From Pyrus communis (lineage: Eukaryota > Streptophyta > Magnoliopsida > Rosales > Rosaceae): DNA of 64,000 bases. The translations under genes were made by a program, and so were the position numbers. This document shows, piece after piece, positions 49,147 to 59,475 of the stretch; within the stretch, counting starts at the first letter, position 1; every line of letters starts with the position of its first letter. The notes under the pieces were generated by a model that saw only the letters and a program-made list of their open reading frames with translations, was not told where the DNA came from and searched no databases. The stretch is from assembly GCF_963583255.1 (NCBI RefSeq), contig NC_084813.1, positions 1,365,001 to 1,429,000 on the forward strand. The letters are read 5' to 3'.

Positions 49147-51669
49147 TGTGACAGCCCGTCCCGAATTATTTGTACCGTAGGTGTGAAATGACGATTTTGC
49201 CTTTGGTGGGTATTTGTCATTTTGGGGTGTTGTTTAATTGTTTTTTTGGGGGTTGACTCTACAGGAGACACACACACATACCCATCCCTTTCCTTTCCCC
49301 CATGACTCTCTTTCCTTTTCACTTGTACGGACGGGACTCAAAACCCTTGCAAACGTGATGAATCGAAGTGGAAAATGGTACCTTTATGTTCGTGAGGACC
49401 ATACGAGTTCAATCATACCAAATTCAGGTAAGGAATCCTTCGATTTCACGTCAAACCATGAACCTCCGATTTTGTCACTGTTCATGCGCACGTGAAATAT
49501 TGATTATTAGGGAATTTGAAGCTTTTAAGAAGCTTAGTGAGGTCCTCAGGAAGCTCGAAGTGTTTCGTTGGGTGAAAGTGGACGTTGGGAAAGCAAGTTC
49601 TAAGGTTGGCCGGATTTTGCGAGGTTTCTCTGGCGAGATTCCGTGAATTTCAGGGCTTGAAAGTGGTAAGGCTTTGTTCTACTTATTGTAAGCTTCATTT
49701 TGGTACCAATTTCATGGAATTTGGTTGAGAAATGAAGAAGATATGAAGTTTTGAAAATTTTCCAGTTTCTTGCGAGAATTCAAGCTGCAGACGGCGGCGG
49801 TCGACGAGACTCACCGGAGAAGACAAGGAATATTCCGTCAACTTTGACGGAATATATTAACGGTGTTAGGTATATATAACAGTATATTCCATTTTTGGGC
49901 GGAATATTCCCTAACGCCGTTAGGGTTACCACACGTGTGCCAGGCACGTACCAGTGCATGGCCGGCGCGTGGGAGGTCAGACAATTGTTTTAAAAATATG
50001 GGGATGTTCGTGAGGTTGAGGCCTGGTTTGGTACTGAGATGATTCTGAAAAAAGCTGGTATCAAAAAAAGCTGGGAGCTGTTTTTGTGTTTGGTAAACAT
50101 TCAGCTTCAGCTTTTTTTCACAGTTTTGGGTGAAAAAAAGCCAAAAACAAGAAGCTGCAAAACCCAGCTTTGAAAAACTGGCTTTTTTTCACATCTGTTT
50201 TATATAAAAGTTTACCAAACACTATAATACCGTTTTTTTTTTCAAAAGCACTTTTACAAAAAAGTTTACCAAACACTCTGCTGCTTTATTTCACAGCTGC
50301 TTATTCTCACAGCACAGCAGAAGCAGCTTTTTTTTTAAAGCACAGCAATACCAAACCAGCCCTGAGTAAATCACGTTGGTATATCTAAACACCCCATTTG
50401 AGCATTGTATGAGAAGTTATTACCTAGTTTTGGCTATGTGCTTTAAATTGACGTTTTTATAGTTGTTTCGCATATAGGTGAGACTTATCCTAAGGACGAG
50501 CGCAGTCACTCAAGGCTTCGGGGTTACGACCCTTCCACATACCAGTGAGTGGCCTTTTGGTTTTTCGTATATACCTAATACTTGTGGCTTTTCCCAGAAA
50601 ATGAAATTGAATGTTTATATGTTTTAAATGTCATGCTTAGTCTTTGCCTATTTTAATTATGCATTAGTAGTTGCATATATTTTTTATTGGTGTTGCGGAC
50701 GCACATGTAAGTGCTAGGTAAGTTTATAGATTATGGTTGTAAATTAGTGGTTATGTGAGATGCATTGAGAGCTCGTAAACCAGCACACCGGTGTTAGTGC
50801 TCCCGCCCAGAGTAGGGCACAGTTATTCACGTGATGTTCACCTCCCGCACCACACGCTCATCTTGGATCCAAGTTAGGTGCACAGTCCTGTTGTACAGAC
50901 CAGTTTAGGTGGTTCCGACTCGTAGGTGACCCACGATTATTCGCACAGTCTTCACATGATCATAGCACTTGAGTGTATTTATTTACACCCAGTCCTGTCA
51001 TACAAACCACTTTAAGTGGTTCCGACTCATGTGCACGTGTAGTGATTGAGTTGTGGATTTGAGCTCTAGATTCAGCCGTACAGGTCACGTTAGGTGACTC
51101 CGGCTAACATATTTTCTGCATTGATTGACATTACCTAGGTTACTTACATCATGTGCTGAGTTAGTTGACAAGGCTTACATACATACATATTTGTGAATGT
51201 TGCTACTCTGAGCATGGTTGTGATATATTTATATATCCTATTTTTCTGGAAAATTATACAGGTTTTACGAAGAGGGGTTAGAACTTTTGAGAATGAAATG
51301 ATTTTGAAAAGCTTTGTTTTTTGCCCACTCACACTTTCTGTTTTGCGTCCCTCCAGCTCCTAGTTAGAAGCGCTTTGTTGGCTCCCGAGGACTTGACAGT
51401 GGTTCTGACAGAACAACACAAATGTAGGATCATCTTTGGGTGTTCTGTAATTAGTATTCATTCTTCTGGACTGCACTTAGGCTTTTTGTGCTTTGATTAT
51501 GTTTATCACACTTAGTCTCGCACTAGTGGGTTACTTTAACTAGCTTATTTAGTAGTTTGGTTTTTATTTATTCGTAATTGTTTTTATTATTTTGCTTTCG
51601 CACTGTGCACATGGCTACGTCACCCTCACGTGACAGCCAGCACACCTTGATTTCGGTCGGGGTGTGTCA
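49147..51669 (+). mobile_element. Solo LTR 2 (about 2.5 kb)
   Basis: Begins TGTGACAGCCCGTCCCG and ends GGTCGGGGTGTGTCA, the same ends as solo LTR 1. Flanks are ATCGT and ATTGT (4 of 5 bases). It contains a MITE (50020-50362) and internal subrepeats around 50880-51080 (CAGTCCTGTTGTACAGACCA and CAGTCCTGTCATACAAACCA, each followed by GTGGTTCCGACTC). No internal retroelement domain follows, so it is solo. Confidence 0.8.
50020..50362. mobile_element. MITE inside solo LTR 2
   Basis: Left end GGCCTGGTTTGGTACTG and right end reverse-complemented GGGCTGGTTTGGTATTG are inverted. A 3-bp TGA flanks both sides (50017-50019 and 50363-50365). The interior repeats AAGTTTACCAAACACT and AGCTTTTTTTCACA motifs. 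Homology between LTR 1 and LTR 2 resumes on each side, which confirms insertion. The 3-bp duplication fits the PIF/Harbinger group. Confidence 0.8.
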
Positions 51670-53184
51670 ATTGTACTCATTAAAATAGAATACCTCAATT
51701 TAAGGGGTTTTTTGTGTGTTAGATTACATATTGATTCTAATCTCTTGATTTGTCCTTACTTCAAAATAATTAATGTGCATTTTATTTAATGTCTCCCATT
51801 AAATATTTAAATTTATTAATATACAAATTTAATTTATTTTTTGACCAAAAAAGAGTTTTTGAATTTATTAATTTTGTTTAACATTCTTCAAACTTGAAAG
51901 ACACATTATGTTAGTACCGAAATGTATTATATTGAACTAACGTATTTAAATGTTAGTACCAAAATGTATTATATTAAATTAATGTACCTAAATGTGTCTA
52001 CCGAAATGTATGTAGCGAAATGTTAGTACCGAAATATATTATACTAAATTAATGTACCTAAATATTTGTATCGAAATGTATTATAATGAATTTAACATAC
52101 CTAAATGAAGAAGAAAAAGTACATCGAAATATATTGTATAACAAAAATTAGTTTATCTAAATGTTTACAACAAAATATATTACGATAAATGAAATGAAAA
52201 TGAAAATGAAATAAAATTAATACATTAAAAATTAGGAAGAAAAAGAGAAATAATTAAAAAAAATCAAAATATAATTAATAAATGAGGTTATTAATGTATC
52301 AAGAGACAAAAATTAGATTTTGATCTTACTCATGATTTTATTCTAAAAGTCATCTTTACCAAGAATTAAACAGAAGTTTTCCACTCAATTTAATTAACAA
52401 CGAATTTGGCTAAAAAGCCAAACCCGAATGATCTCAAAGTCGAAGTAGAGATAAACGTTCAATGGCGCTAATCATGACCTTGAATTTGTTCCTCGTTTTC
52501 AAAATTTAACAACTACGGTGGCACCTCCAAGAAGGCAGTATGAAAACCTTAGAAGGGGAACTTGGCTTTAAATAAAAATAGATGAACTTGAACGTTATTA
52601 GGGTTATGGAATTATGTAAATATTAAAAAAGAAACTGTTATTAGCAATCCATAAATCTCATTCTACATCCGTCTTTTTCTTTCTAATTATAGAAAATTTG
52701 AAGTGTAAAATGAGATTTTTTTAGTACCAGTAATAATTCTCATTAAAAAATTATTCATTAGAAATATTCCACTTCCTAGTTAAGTGTTGGGAAATTACAA
52801 GGAAATTATGATAAATTTAGAGTGAAATAACATTCTTCAAAGAAGTACGTAGACTAGGTTGAGGAGCAGATATTTCAATCTCTTTTAGAAGATTCAAGCC
52901 CATTGTAATTTAACAAAATTGACGAACTGATGCAAAAGTATATCCCTTGATATTTCCTTCCATGATACTGACAAAACTTATCTGCACGAAAGGAATATGG
53001 AGAAAAATGGAAAAGATGATGGAGAGTACACTTCTTTGATTGGAAGCCATGAACTGGAATCTGGTGGATGTCCTGTTGTCAAAGTCAGGCAAAATTTGCC
53101 AAATGTTGGCATGCATGTTTTTTTCTTTCTATAAAGCGTATTATAGTTTGGTTATTATAGAAGGGGGTACACAGAGTAAGGATT
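51670..53184. other. AT-rich DNA between solo LTR 2 and MITE copy 4
   Basis: Very AT-rich, with a minisatellite-like section at 51900-52200. 52200-53184 shows only short frames with no recognisable domain. Confidence 0.45.
51900..52200. repeat. Degenerate AT-rich minisatellite
   Basis: About six imperfect units of roughly 45-50 bp share GTTAGTACCGAAATGTATTA, TATTGAACTAACGTAYYTAA and ATGT. Examples start near 51930, 51953, 52005, 52020 and 52063. Units drift in length and sequence toward 52200. Confidence 0.7.
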
Positions 53185-53187
53185 TTA

Positions 53188-53421
53188 GAACTCGTTTGAA
53201 TGTGTTTTTAAAATGACTGAAAACGTTTTTGGTGTAAATATTTTTTGAAACAATCCTTAGTAAAAATGTTAATAAATCCTAGAAAAACACTTAAAATGCT
53301 TATTGGAAGAAGCATATAATTGATGTTTCTTGTAGAAAGTACTTAAAGTGCTTTTGGAATATAAAAACATTTTCTCTAAACGCCACTTTCAATCATTTTA
53401 AAAGTACAACCAAACAAGCCC
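53188..53421. mobile_element. TTA-flanked MITE, copy 4
   Basis: Left GAACTCGTTTGAATGTG and TTTTTAAAATGACTGAAAAC; right end reverse-complemented GGGCTTGTTTGGTTGTAC and TTTTAAAATGATTGAAAG. TTA at 53185-53187 and 53422-53424. It is the best preserved member of the family here. The hAT target duplication begins at the very next base (53425). Confidence 0.85.
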
Positions 53422-53432
53422 TTAGTCATAAT

Positions 53433-53713
53433 CAGTGGCGAAGCCACATGGGAGCGAGGAGTAGCGGCCGCCACTCCCCTCACCGGAAAACACCACTGGA
53501 GAGTTGGGTTTAGCCCATCCCCTTGTTAGAAAACCTACTGGTGCAAGCTTGTAGCCCCTTTGTTTCCGGTGTTCTGTTTCTATTGCGCGCAGCAGCAGTA
53601 GATTTAGGTTTTTATTTTTTTAAAACGTCCAAGCCAAAATGACGTCGTTTTGGTCCTAGTAAAAAAAACAAAATTTAAACTAAAACAACACCGTTTTTTA
53701 TGTTTGAAAGGAA

Positions 53714-53753
<40 letters not shown>

Positions 53754-55180
53754 GGGACCGCGCGTCCCCTTCCCTCAATCCATTCAACCCCGTGTCCCCT
53801 TTATTGTTTCAGCCTCTCCCATTCGCCAATGAGAGACAGAGAGAGGGCAACTTTGCCCCCAAAATCCCAGTAACCAACACCCAACGAAACGGAAAATTTA
53901 GGAAGGTTGATTCCCGTTGGCTTTTTGCAGCCATCACCAGCCACTCTTCAGCCACTGAAGTCTGAGTCGTCGGCTTCCAGCCTTCAATCAAAGGTAAATT
54001 TTTATTTCCTAAATTTATAATCCCTAACACTAATTAATTATTTAATACGAATTTCGTTTAATTGGTATAGAATCATATGGTAATGCACTAACATGCTTAT
54101 TGTATGATTCTATGATTATTGATGTCACATCCCGGCCCTGGCCCCCACCACATCACGGGCCCGCTCCACCACCGTAGCACGATATTGTCTGTTTTGGACT
54201 TACCATTCCCTTACGGTTTTATTTTTGGGAACTCATGAGTAACTTCTCAGTGGGTCACCCATCATGGGATTGCTCTAGCCCCATTCTCGCTTAACTTCTG
54301 AGTTCCTACGAAACCCGAAGCCAGTGAGCTCCCAAAAGGCCTCGTGCTAGGTAGGGATGAGAATATACATTTAAGGATCACTCCCTTGGGCGATGTGGGA
54401 TGTCACAATCCACCCCCCTTAGGGGCCCGACGTCCTCGTCGGCACACACGCGACCAGGGTTAGGCTCTGATACCAAATTGTCACATCCCAGCCCGGGCCC
54501 CCACCACATCCCGGGCCCGCTCCACCATCGTAGCACGATATTGTCCGCTTTGGGCTTACCATTCCCTCACGGTTTTGTTTTTGGGAACTCACGAGCAACT
54601 TCCCAGTGGGTCACCCATCATGGGATTCCTCTAGCCCCCTTCTCGCTTAACTTCGGAGTTCCTACGAAAACCGAAGCCAGTGAGCTCCCAAAAGGCCTCG
54701 TGCTAGGTAGGGATGAGAATATACATTTAAGGATCACTCCCCTGGGCGATGTGGGATGTCACAATTGATATGAAATTATGAAATTATTTTTTAAGGTGAA
54801 AAAAATTTGAATTCTTGATTATTAGTTGAATTGATTAGTTGTATTCATATGATTAGTTGAATTGAATTTTTATTTATCGAATAATTTATATGCTTATTGA
54901 TATTGATTAATTGAATTATGGTTGGATTAGTCGTTATGCATACTATAGTATAATCTAATCTAGGATTAAGAGTCTAAGAATTTTTTTTTTCTTTCCATTT
55001 TACAGTTACATAATGGAACGATACTATAAGAAACAATGCTTAAATCCTCCTTCAAACATTTTAGGTTGATTAATTATGGAAGACATTACTATATAAAAAG
55101 ATTTAGTTGTTGCCATTTTTCTTTAACCTTGCACTCTTTTAAGTTCGCCCCTCTCCCGAGAAATCCTGACTTCGCCACTA
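53433..55180. mobile_element. Non-autonomous hAT-type element
   Basis: Left terminus CAGTGGCGAAGCCACATG and right terminus reverse-complemented TAGTGGCGAAGTCAGGATT are inverted. Eight-bp flanks GTCATAAT (53425-53432) and TTCATAAT (55181-55188) match at 7 of 8 bases, as expected for hAT. The terminus resembles Tip100-type hATs (from memory). The left interior has a leader-like GC-rich stretch and a (TA)n run at about 53721-53751, but no transposase domain is readable. A complete Cassandra TRIM is inserted at 54123-54763. Confidence 0.75.
54123..54763 (-). mobile_element. Complete Cassandra TRIM retrotransposon (5S-rRNA-like LTRs)
   Basis: Two 285-bp LTRs (54123-54407 and 54479-54763) start TGTCACATCCC and end GGGATGTCACA, with perfect ATTGA target duplications (54118-54122 and 54764-54768). 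The internal domain is only 71 bp. On the minus strand it has TTTGGTATCAGAGCC just inside the right LTR, a primer-binding site for initiator tRNA-Met, and a purine-rich AAGGGGGGTGGAT next to the left LTR. So the element runs right to left. Each LTR carries, on the minus strand (about 54668-54583 in the right copy), GGAACTCCGAAGTTAAGCG, then GATGGGTGACCCACTGGGAAG-like sequence, matching box A and box C of 5S rRNA. There is no coding capacity. By eye the LTRs differ at about 15-20 sites, largely C/T. Confidence 0.95.
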
Positions 55181-55469
55181 TTCATAATAGAATGTAGGAG
55201 AAAAGGTTGCGTGATTTTGAGAATTTGATTATTGGTTCGTAGATATGAGTTTATAGATAAATTTTAATTTTAGTTTTAATTGCATCTTGTCCTAACAGTA
55301 ATTGTATAATAGGATAAAGAAGACAATTCATATTTAAAAATTAAGTTGGGCGTGGACGAGATTATATGAGTTCAAATAAAATTTTTCAAAATAGAATTGT
55401 GTGAATTACCATGGAACTTTTAGTGCTCAATTTATCAAGAGCAGTGTTATGCCCACTCCAATAAGATAT

Positions 55470-55690
55470 TTTTCAGTGTGATAGGAATACGGTCCGATAC
55501 ACCAAAAGTAATAATACAAAGAAAAACTAATGAAAATGGCTTGAAAACTTTGAGTTTTAACGATAAAGACAAAATAAAGAGTAAAATGAATAGTATCATG
55601 ATTGATTTTTTAGTGTAAAAATGTGGTTTTTCGTTAAAGTGAACAGTACCGGGAGCTTTTCGTTAAAGTTCCCATAAAACAATTGGTTGG
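55470..55690. repeat. Dispersed Rosaceae-type repeat
   Basis: Contains AAAACTTTGAGTTTTAACGA, AGTGTAAAAATGTGGTTTTT and TCGTTAAAGTGAACAGTACC, then GGGAGCTTTTCGTTAAAGTT. I remember this as a very common repeat in apple and pear DNA. Not present in block A, so it is a later insertion. Confidence 0.6.
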
Positions 55691-55792
55691 ACATTTGAAG
55701 AAATTTTTTCAATCAATTGTATGATGACACTTGGTGAACCGGACTGTGTTTTCAATACACTGACCCTACAACTACATTATATTCCGGATTTG

Positions 55793-55956
55793 GATCCTCT
55801 CCTGAGCAGAAGGTCCAAATCCTGCTGACCAAGGAACACAGACCGTTGGATCAAAATCCAACTGCTACAAATAAAGAGACCTCTAAAAGTTATAATAATC
55901 GTAGCATTGATCAGCAGGATTCGGACCCTCTACCCAGGAAAGGATCCAAATCCTTA
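55793..55956. mobile_element. Palindromic MITE in block B
   Basis: Left CCGGATTTGGATCCTCTCCT, GAGCAGAAGGTCCAAATCCT and GCTGACCAA pair with the right end reverse-complemented AAGGATTTGGATCCTTTCCT, GGGTAGAGGGTCCGAATCCT and GCTGATCAA. Arms are about 50 bp and the whole element about 165 bp. Confidence 0.8.
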
Positions 55957-56930
55957 TATTCCTACCCTCATAAAAAGTAAAATAAAAGTCTTTCCCACCC
56001 ACCATTGTACTTAAAATAGCCTTATATTCCTACCCTCCATAAAAAGTTAAAAAAAAGTCTTTCCCACCCAACATTATACTTAAAATAGCCCTACATATTT
56101 CTTCTTCAATTTTCCTTGCTTTAACAAAAATAACCTGCAACTCCCAAATATCACCATCAGTCCCATCCCCTCAAAATTCCCAGAACAGTCGCACTAGCCC
56201 CTAAACCCCAGCCAAGCCTCCACCAACCACCCCAAATACTCAGCCCAACCGCATCACCAAACCCAAAACCCCATCTCAATGTACCAACACCCACAAAACC
56301 ACATCGAACTAACATCCAGCGCCTCGCCTCGGTCGCCAACCATCGCAGCTCCACCACGTCCACAAAATAGATCCCGGACAACGCCGTTAAGGGTTTAGGT
56401 CTGCATGTATATAATTGGGTATCAATTTTCAATTGGAAAAAATGAGCAACCACCACCATTCATTTGGGCATAAGATTAAAATTAGCATATGCCCACTCAC
56501 TAACATTTTTTTAAAGTTTTCAGAATGGGAAGGAGAGAGAGGGAGAGAGGGAGAGAGAGAGCATGAAATTTTTAATATCAGAGATATGCTAGGATCATAT
56601 ATGGGTGAAGCTTTATTAAATATAAAAGTTGATCAATGCTAAATTAAATTAAGGCCCATGATTTTATTTTTATGATACAAAATTATATTGTCTTTTCACA
56701 TTTTTTTAGTTCACAAACATACTTGCGTTAATACATAGTTTAGATGATCTTGGCAACGAACAACTAAAAGTCAAGCCCCATGGAACATAATTTTGAAAAA
56801 AAATCGCATAAATTAAGGAGACATTAAAAGGTTCTTGAAATAGAAAAAGATTACGACGACTCGTATTTTATTTTAATGAGTATGAAATTTGTTTACTAAC
56901 GATAATAAATAGAATGGTAAATACTACTAT

Positions 56931-57327
56931 CAAATTTAATTATGAGCAAAAATATAATGCGCATCACCGTCACTTTAGCGGTCAGGAGCAAAAATATTTC
57001 CATGAAATGCTATACGAAGGCTCATATCATGGACGAAAAAGGAGGAATAAGATAGCTGCAAAAGCACAGTACACAATCACACAGATGTTCCGTATCCATA
57101 ATCCATCCATATCCAAAACCACCACCAAATGACTACGACAAACACTCCTTCTTTATCCACGCGCTCTCACAGCGTGTGCTCTACTCCACTACTGTCTTAA
57201 CCCCGCCACATAGCAGTAACTCCTCCCTCCGATCCTCCTCTCTTTCCCTCCCTCCTCCTCTCGCTCGTTCCCTCCCTCCGAAGCAAGAGCGGGCCACCGG
57301 CAAGCGCGTTGGGGAAATCCCACCGCC
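56931..57327 (+). promoter_or_regulatory. Upstream region and 5' leader of MAX2
   Basis: The last 200 bases are C/T-rich (CCTCCCTCCGATCCTCCTCT and similar), typical of a plant 5' UTR. No clear TATA box is visible. Block B ends only about 400 bp upstream of the ATG, so transposon DNA reaches into the promoter. Confidence 0.5.
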
Positions 57328-59475
57328 ATGGCCACCACCATCAACGACCTGCCGGAGGTCATATTATCCGCCATCATCACCTTAGTTTCCGACACCCGGA
57401 CCCGGAACTCGCTCTCCCTCGTGTGCAAGAAGTTCCGGAGCATGGAGAGGGCCACGCGCGCTTCTCTCACGCTCCGGGGCAACGCGCGCGACCTCCACCG
57501 GATCCCGATTTGCTTCACAGCGGTGGACCAGCTCGACCTATCACTCTTATCCCCGTGGGGCCACGCACTGCTCTCCCCCTCCGCTGCCAACACCGACCCT
57601 CTCCTCCTCGCCCAGCGCCTCCGTGACGCCTTCCCATCCGTCACCTCACTCACTGTCTACTCCCGATCTCACTCCACCATCCAGAACGTCTCCCGTCTGT
57701 GGCCGGGATTGCGCCGGGTCAAGCTCGTCCGCTGGCATCAACGGCCCCACTCGCCCCCGGGCGCCGACTCCGACTTCGTTCCTCTGTTCTCGGAGTGTCA
57801 ATCCCTCTTGGAGCTCGACTTGTCGGAATTCTACTACTGGACGGAGGACCTCCCGCCGGTTCTGGAAGCCCATCCCGGCGTGGCTCGATCTCTCACCAAG
57901 CTCAATCTCTTGACGACGTCGTTTACCGAGGGTTTCAAGGCCAACGAGATCAAATCCATCACGGCGGCGTGTCCCAAACTGCAGCATCTCCTGGTGGCGT
58001 GTATGTTCGATCCGAGATACATAGGCTTCGTCGGCGAGGAGGCTCTTTTATCGATCTCCGCCAACTGTCCGGAGCTCAGAGTCGTTCATTTGGTCGATAC
58101 GACGTCGCTGGCCAACGCCCGCGGCGACCCAAACGACAATGGGTTCACCGCCGAAGACGCGCGGGTCGGGCGCGCGGCGTTAGTCGACTTCTTCTCGGGG
58201 CTTCCGCTGCTGGAAGAGTTGGTGCTGGATGTGTGTAACAACGTGAGAGACAGTGGGTTGGCGCTGGAAGTGCTCGGGTCCAAGTGCCCCAGGCTGAGAC
58301 TGCTCAAGCTGGGCCAGTTCCATGGGATTTGCTCAGCTATTGGGTCCGAGCTCGACGGCATTGCGTTGTGTGCAGGGCTAGAGTCGCTGTCGATTAAGAA
58401 CTCGGCCGATTTGACGGACATGGGGCTGATTGAGATTGCGAGAGGGTGTTGTAGATTGGCCAAGTTTGAGGTCATTGGATGTAAGAGAATTACGGTTAAG
58501 GGGTTGAGGACGATGGCTTGTTTGTTGAAGAAGACTTTAGTGGATGTTGGGATCTCTTGTTGCAAGAACTTGGATGCCGCCGCATCATTGCGGGCTCTGG
58601 AGCCCATTCGTGATCGGATTCAGCGCCTGCACATTGATTGCGTATGGGAACAGGAGGATGCTCATGGCTTTGATGGCATTGATTATGGTGGCGGCATTGG
58701 GTTGAATCGCAATGGTGATGATGGTGGTGATTACATGGACTTGAATTGGGCGGCTGAGTACGAAAACAGAAGTAGCAAGAAATGCAAGTTGGGGATGGAT
58801 GGGGAGTGTTCCTATATGCCACGAAGCAATCGGCATGGCTATGGCGACTGGTCTTGGTATGATGAGACATGGGAGAGGCTGCATTACCTTTCGCTTTGGG
58901 TTGGGGTCGGTGAGCTGCTGACTCCATTGCCGTCGGTGGGTCTCAATGATTGTCCCAATCTGGAGGAGATTCACATTCGCGTTGAAGGGGATTGCAGGGG
59001 AAAGCACAGACCCACACAGCGAGAATTCGGGTTGAGCTGCCTCGCAGGCTATCTTCGCCTGTCCAAGATGAAGTTGGATTGTGGTGATACAGTGGGTTAT
59101 GCACTGACTGCCCCGCCGGGACAGATGGACCTTAGCCTCTGGGAGAGGTTCTTCCTGGCTGGGATTGGAAGTTTGTCCCTCAGTGTACTCGACTACTGGC
59201 CCCCGCAAGACCGAGATGTAAACCAGAGGAGTGTCTCACTTCCGGCTGCCGGGTTGCTGTCGGAATGTGACACGTTTCGGAAGCTCTTCATCCACGGCAC
59301 GGCTCATGAACATTTCATGATGTTCCTTGTGAGAAATAACAACCTCAACTTGAGGGATGTGCAGCTGAGAGAGGACTACTATCCGGCACCCGAAAACGAA
59401 ATGAGTACGGAGATGAGAGTGGATTCGTGTTGTCGATTCGAAGATGCACTCAACAGGCGCCCAATCCTCGATTGA
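57328..59475 (+). CDS. MAX2: F-box/LRR protein MAX2 (ORE9/D3), strigolactone and karrikin signalling
   Basis: Nuclear F-box subunit of an SCF ubiquitin ligase. With the receptors D14 or KAI2 it targets D53/SMXL repressors, controlling branching, senescence and seedling light responses. Intronless frame of 715 aa, the normal size (Arabidopsis At2g42620, 693 aa). The N-terminal F-box is INDLPEVILSAIITLVSD...LSLVCKKFRSMER (residues 5-45). About 18 LRRs follow (for example LLLKLGQFHGICSAI, LTDMGLIEIARGCC, ITVKGLRTMACLLKK). A low-complexity Gly/Asp/Asn-rich loop lies at about 455-480. The C-terminal helix ends FEDALNRRPILD, the conserved switch helix whose terminal Asp is known to matter. The ATG at 57328 is the first in frame after a CT-rich leader. 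Codons are GC-rich compared with surrounding DNA, as usual for this gene. Confidence 0.97.
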   Translation: MATTINDLPEVILSAIITLVSDTRTRNSLSLVCKKFRSMERATRASLTLRGNARDLHRIPICFTAVDQLDLSLLSPWGHALLSPSAANTDPLLLAQRLRDAFPSVTSLTVYSRSHSTIQNVSRLWPGLRRVKLVRWHQRPHSPPGADSDFVPLFSECQSLLELDLSEFYYWTEDLPPVLEAHPGVARSLTKLNLLTTSFTEGFKANEIKSITAACPKLQHLLVACMFDPRYIGFVGEEALLSISANCPELRVVHLVDTTSLANARGDPNDNGFTAEDARVGRAALVDFFSGLPLLEELVLDVCNNVRDSGLALEVLGSKCPRLRLLKLGQFHGICSAIGSELDGIALCAGLESLSIKNSADLTDMGLIEIARGCCRLAKFEVIGCKRITVKGLRTMACLLKKTLVDVGISCCKNLDAAASLRALEPIRDRIQRLHIDCVWEQEDAHGFDGIDYGGGIGLNRNGDDGGDYMDLNWAAEYENRSSKKCKLGMDGECSYMPRSNRHGYGDWSWYDETWERLHYLSLWVGVGELLTPLPSVGLNDCPNLEEIHIRVEGDCRGKHRPTQREFGLSCLAGYLRLSKMKLDCGDTVGYALTAPPGQMDLSLWERFFLAGIGSLSLSVLDYWPPQDRDVNQRSVSLPAAGLLSECDTFRKLFIHGTAHEHFMMFLVRNNNLNLRDVQLREDYYPAPENEMSTEMRVDSCCRFEDALNRRPILD

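Larger units (their letters stand above)
55437..56930. repeat. Repeat block B (direct duplicate of block A)
   Basis: Matches block A in order: TTATCAAGAGCAGTGTTATG; CCCAGAACAGTCGCACTAGC; TAACATCCAGCGCCTCGCCT; ATGCTAGGATCATATATGGG; ATAGTTTAGATGATCTTGGC. It lacks the nested 1.1-kb element of block A but has its own insertions at about 55465-55985. A GGGAGAGA tract lies near 56530-56560. Non-coding. Confidence 0.8.

Noticed and set aside
46793..51669. One full-length LTR retrotransposon using LTR 1 and LTR 2 as its ends
   Set aside because: The two LTRs are too diverged, only about 100 bp separates them with no primer site or polyprotein, and LTR 1 has its own perfect ATCAT duplications; two solo LTRs fit better.
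54583..54668. Genuine 5S rRNA gene
   Set aside because: The 5S-like sequence is inside both LTRs of a Cassandra element with target duplications and is diverged from 5S outside the A and C boxes.
58585..59208. Long minus-strand frame of about 200 codons opposite MAX2
   Set aside because: Antisense shadow of the GC-rich MAX2 coding frame; no domain and no splice or promoter context. The same holds for other frames at 57189-58927.
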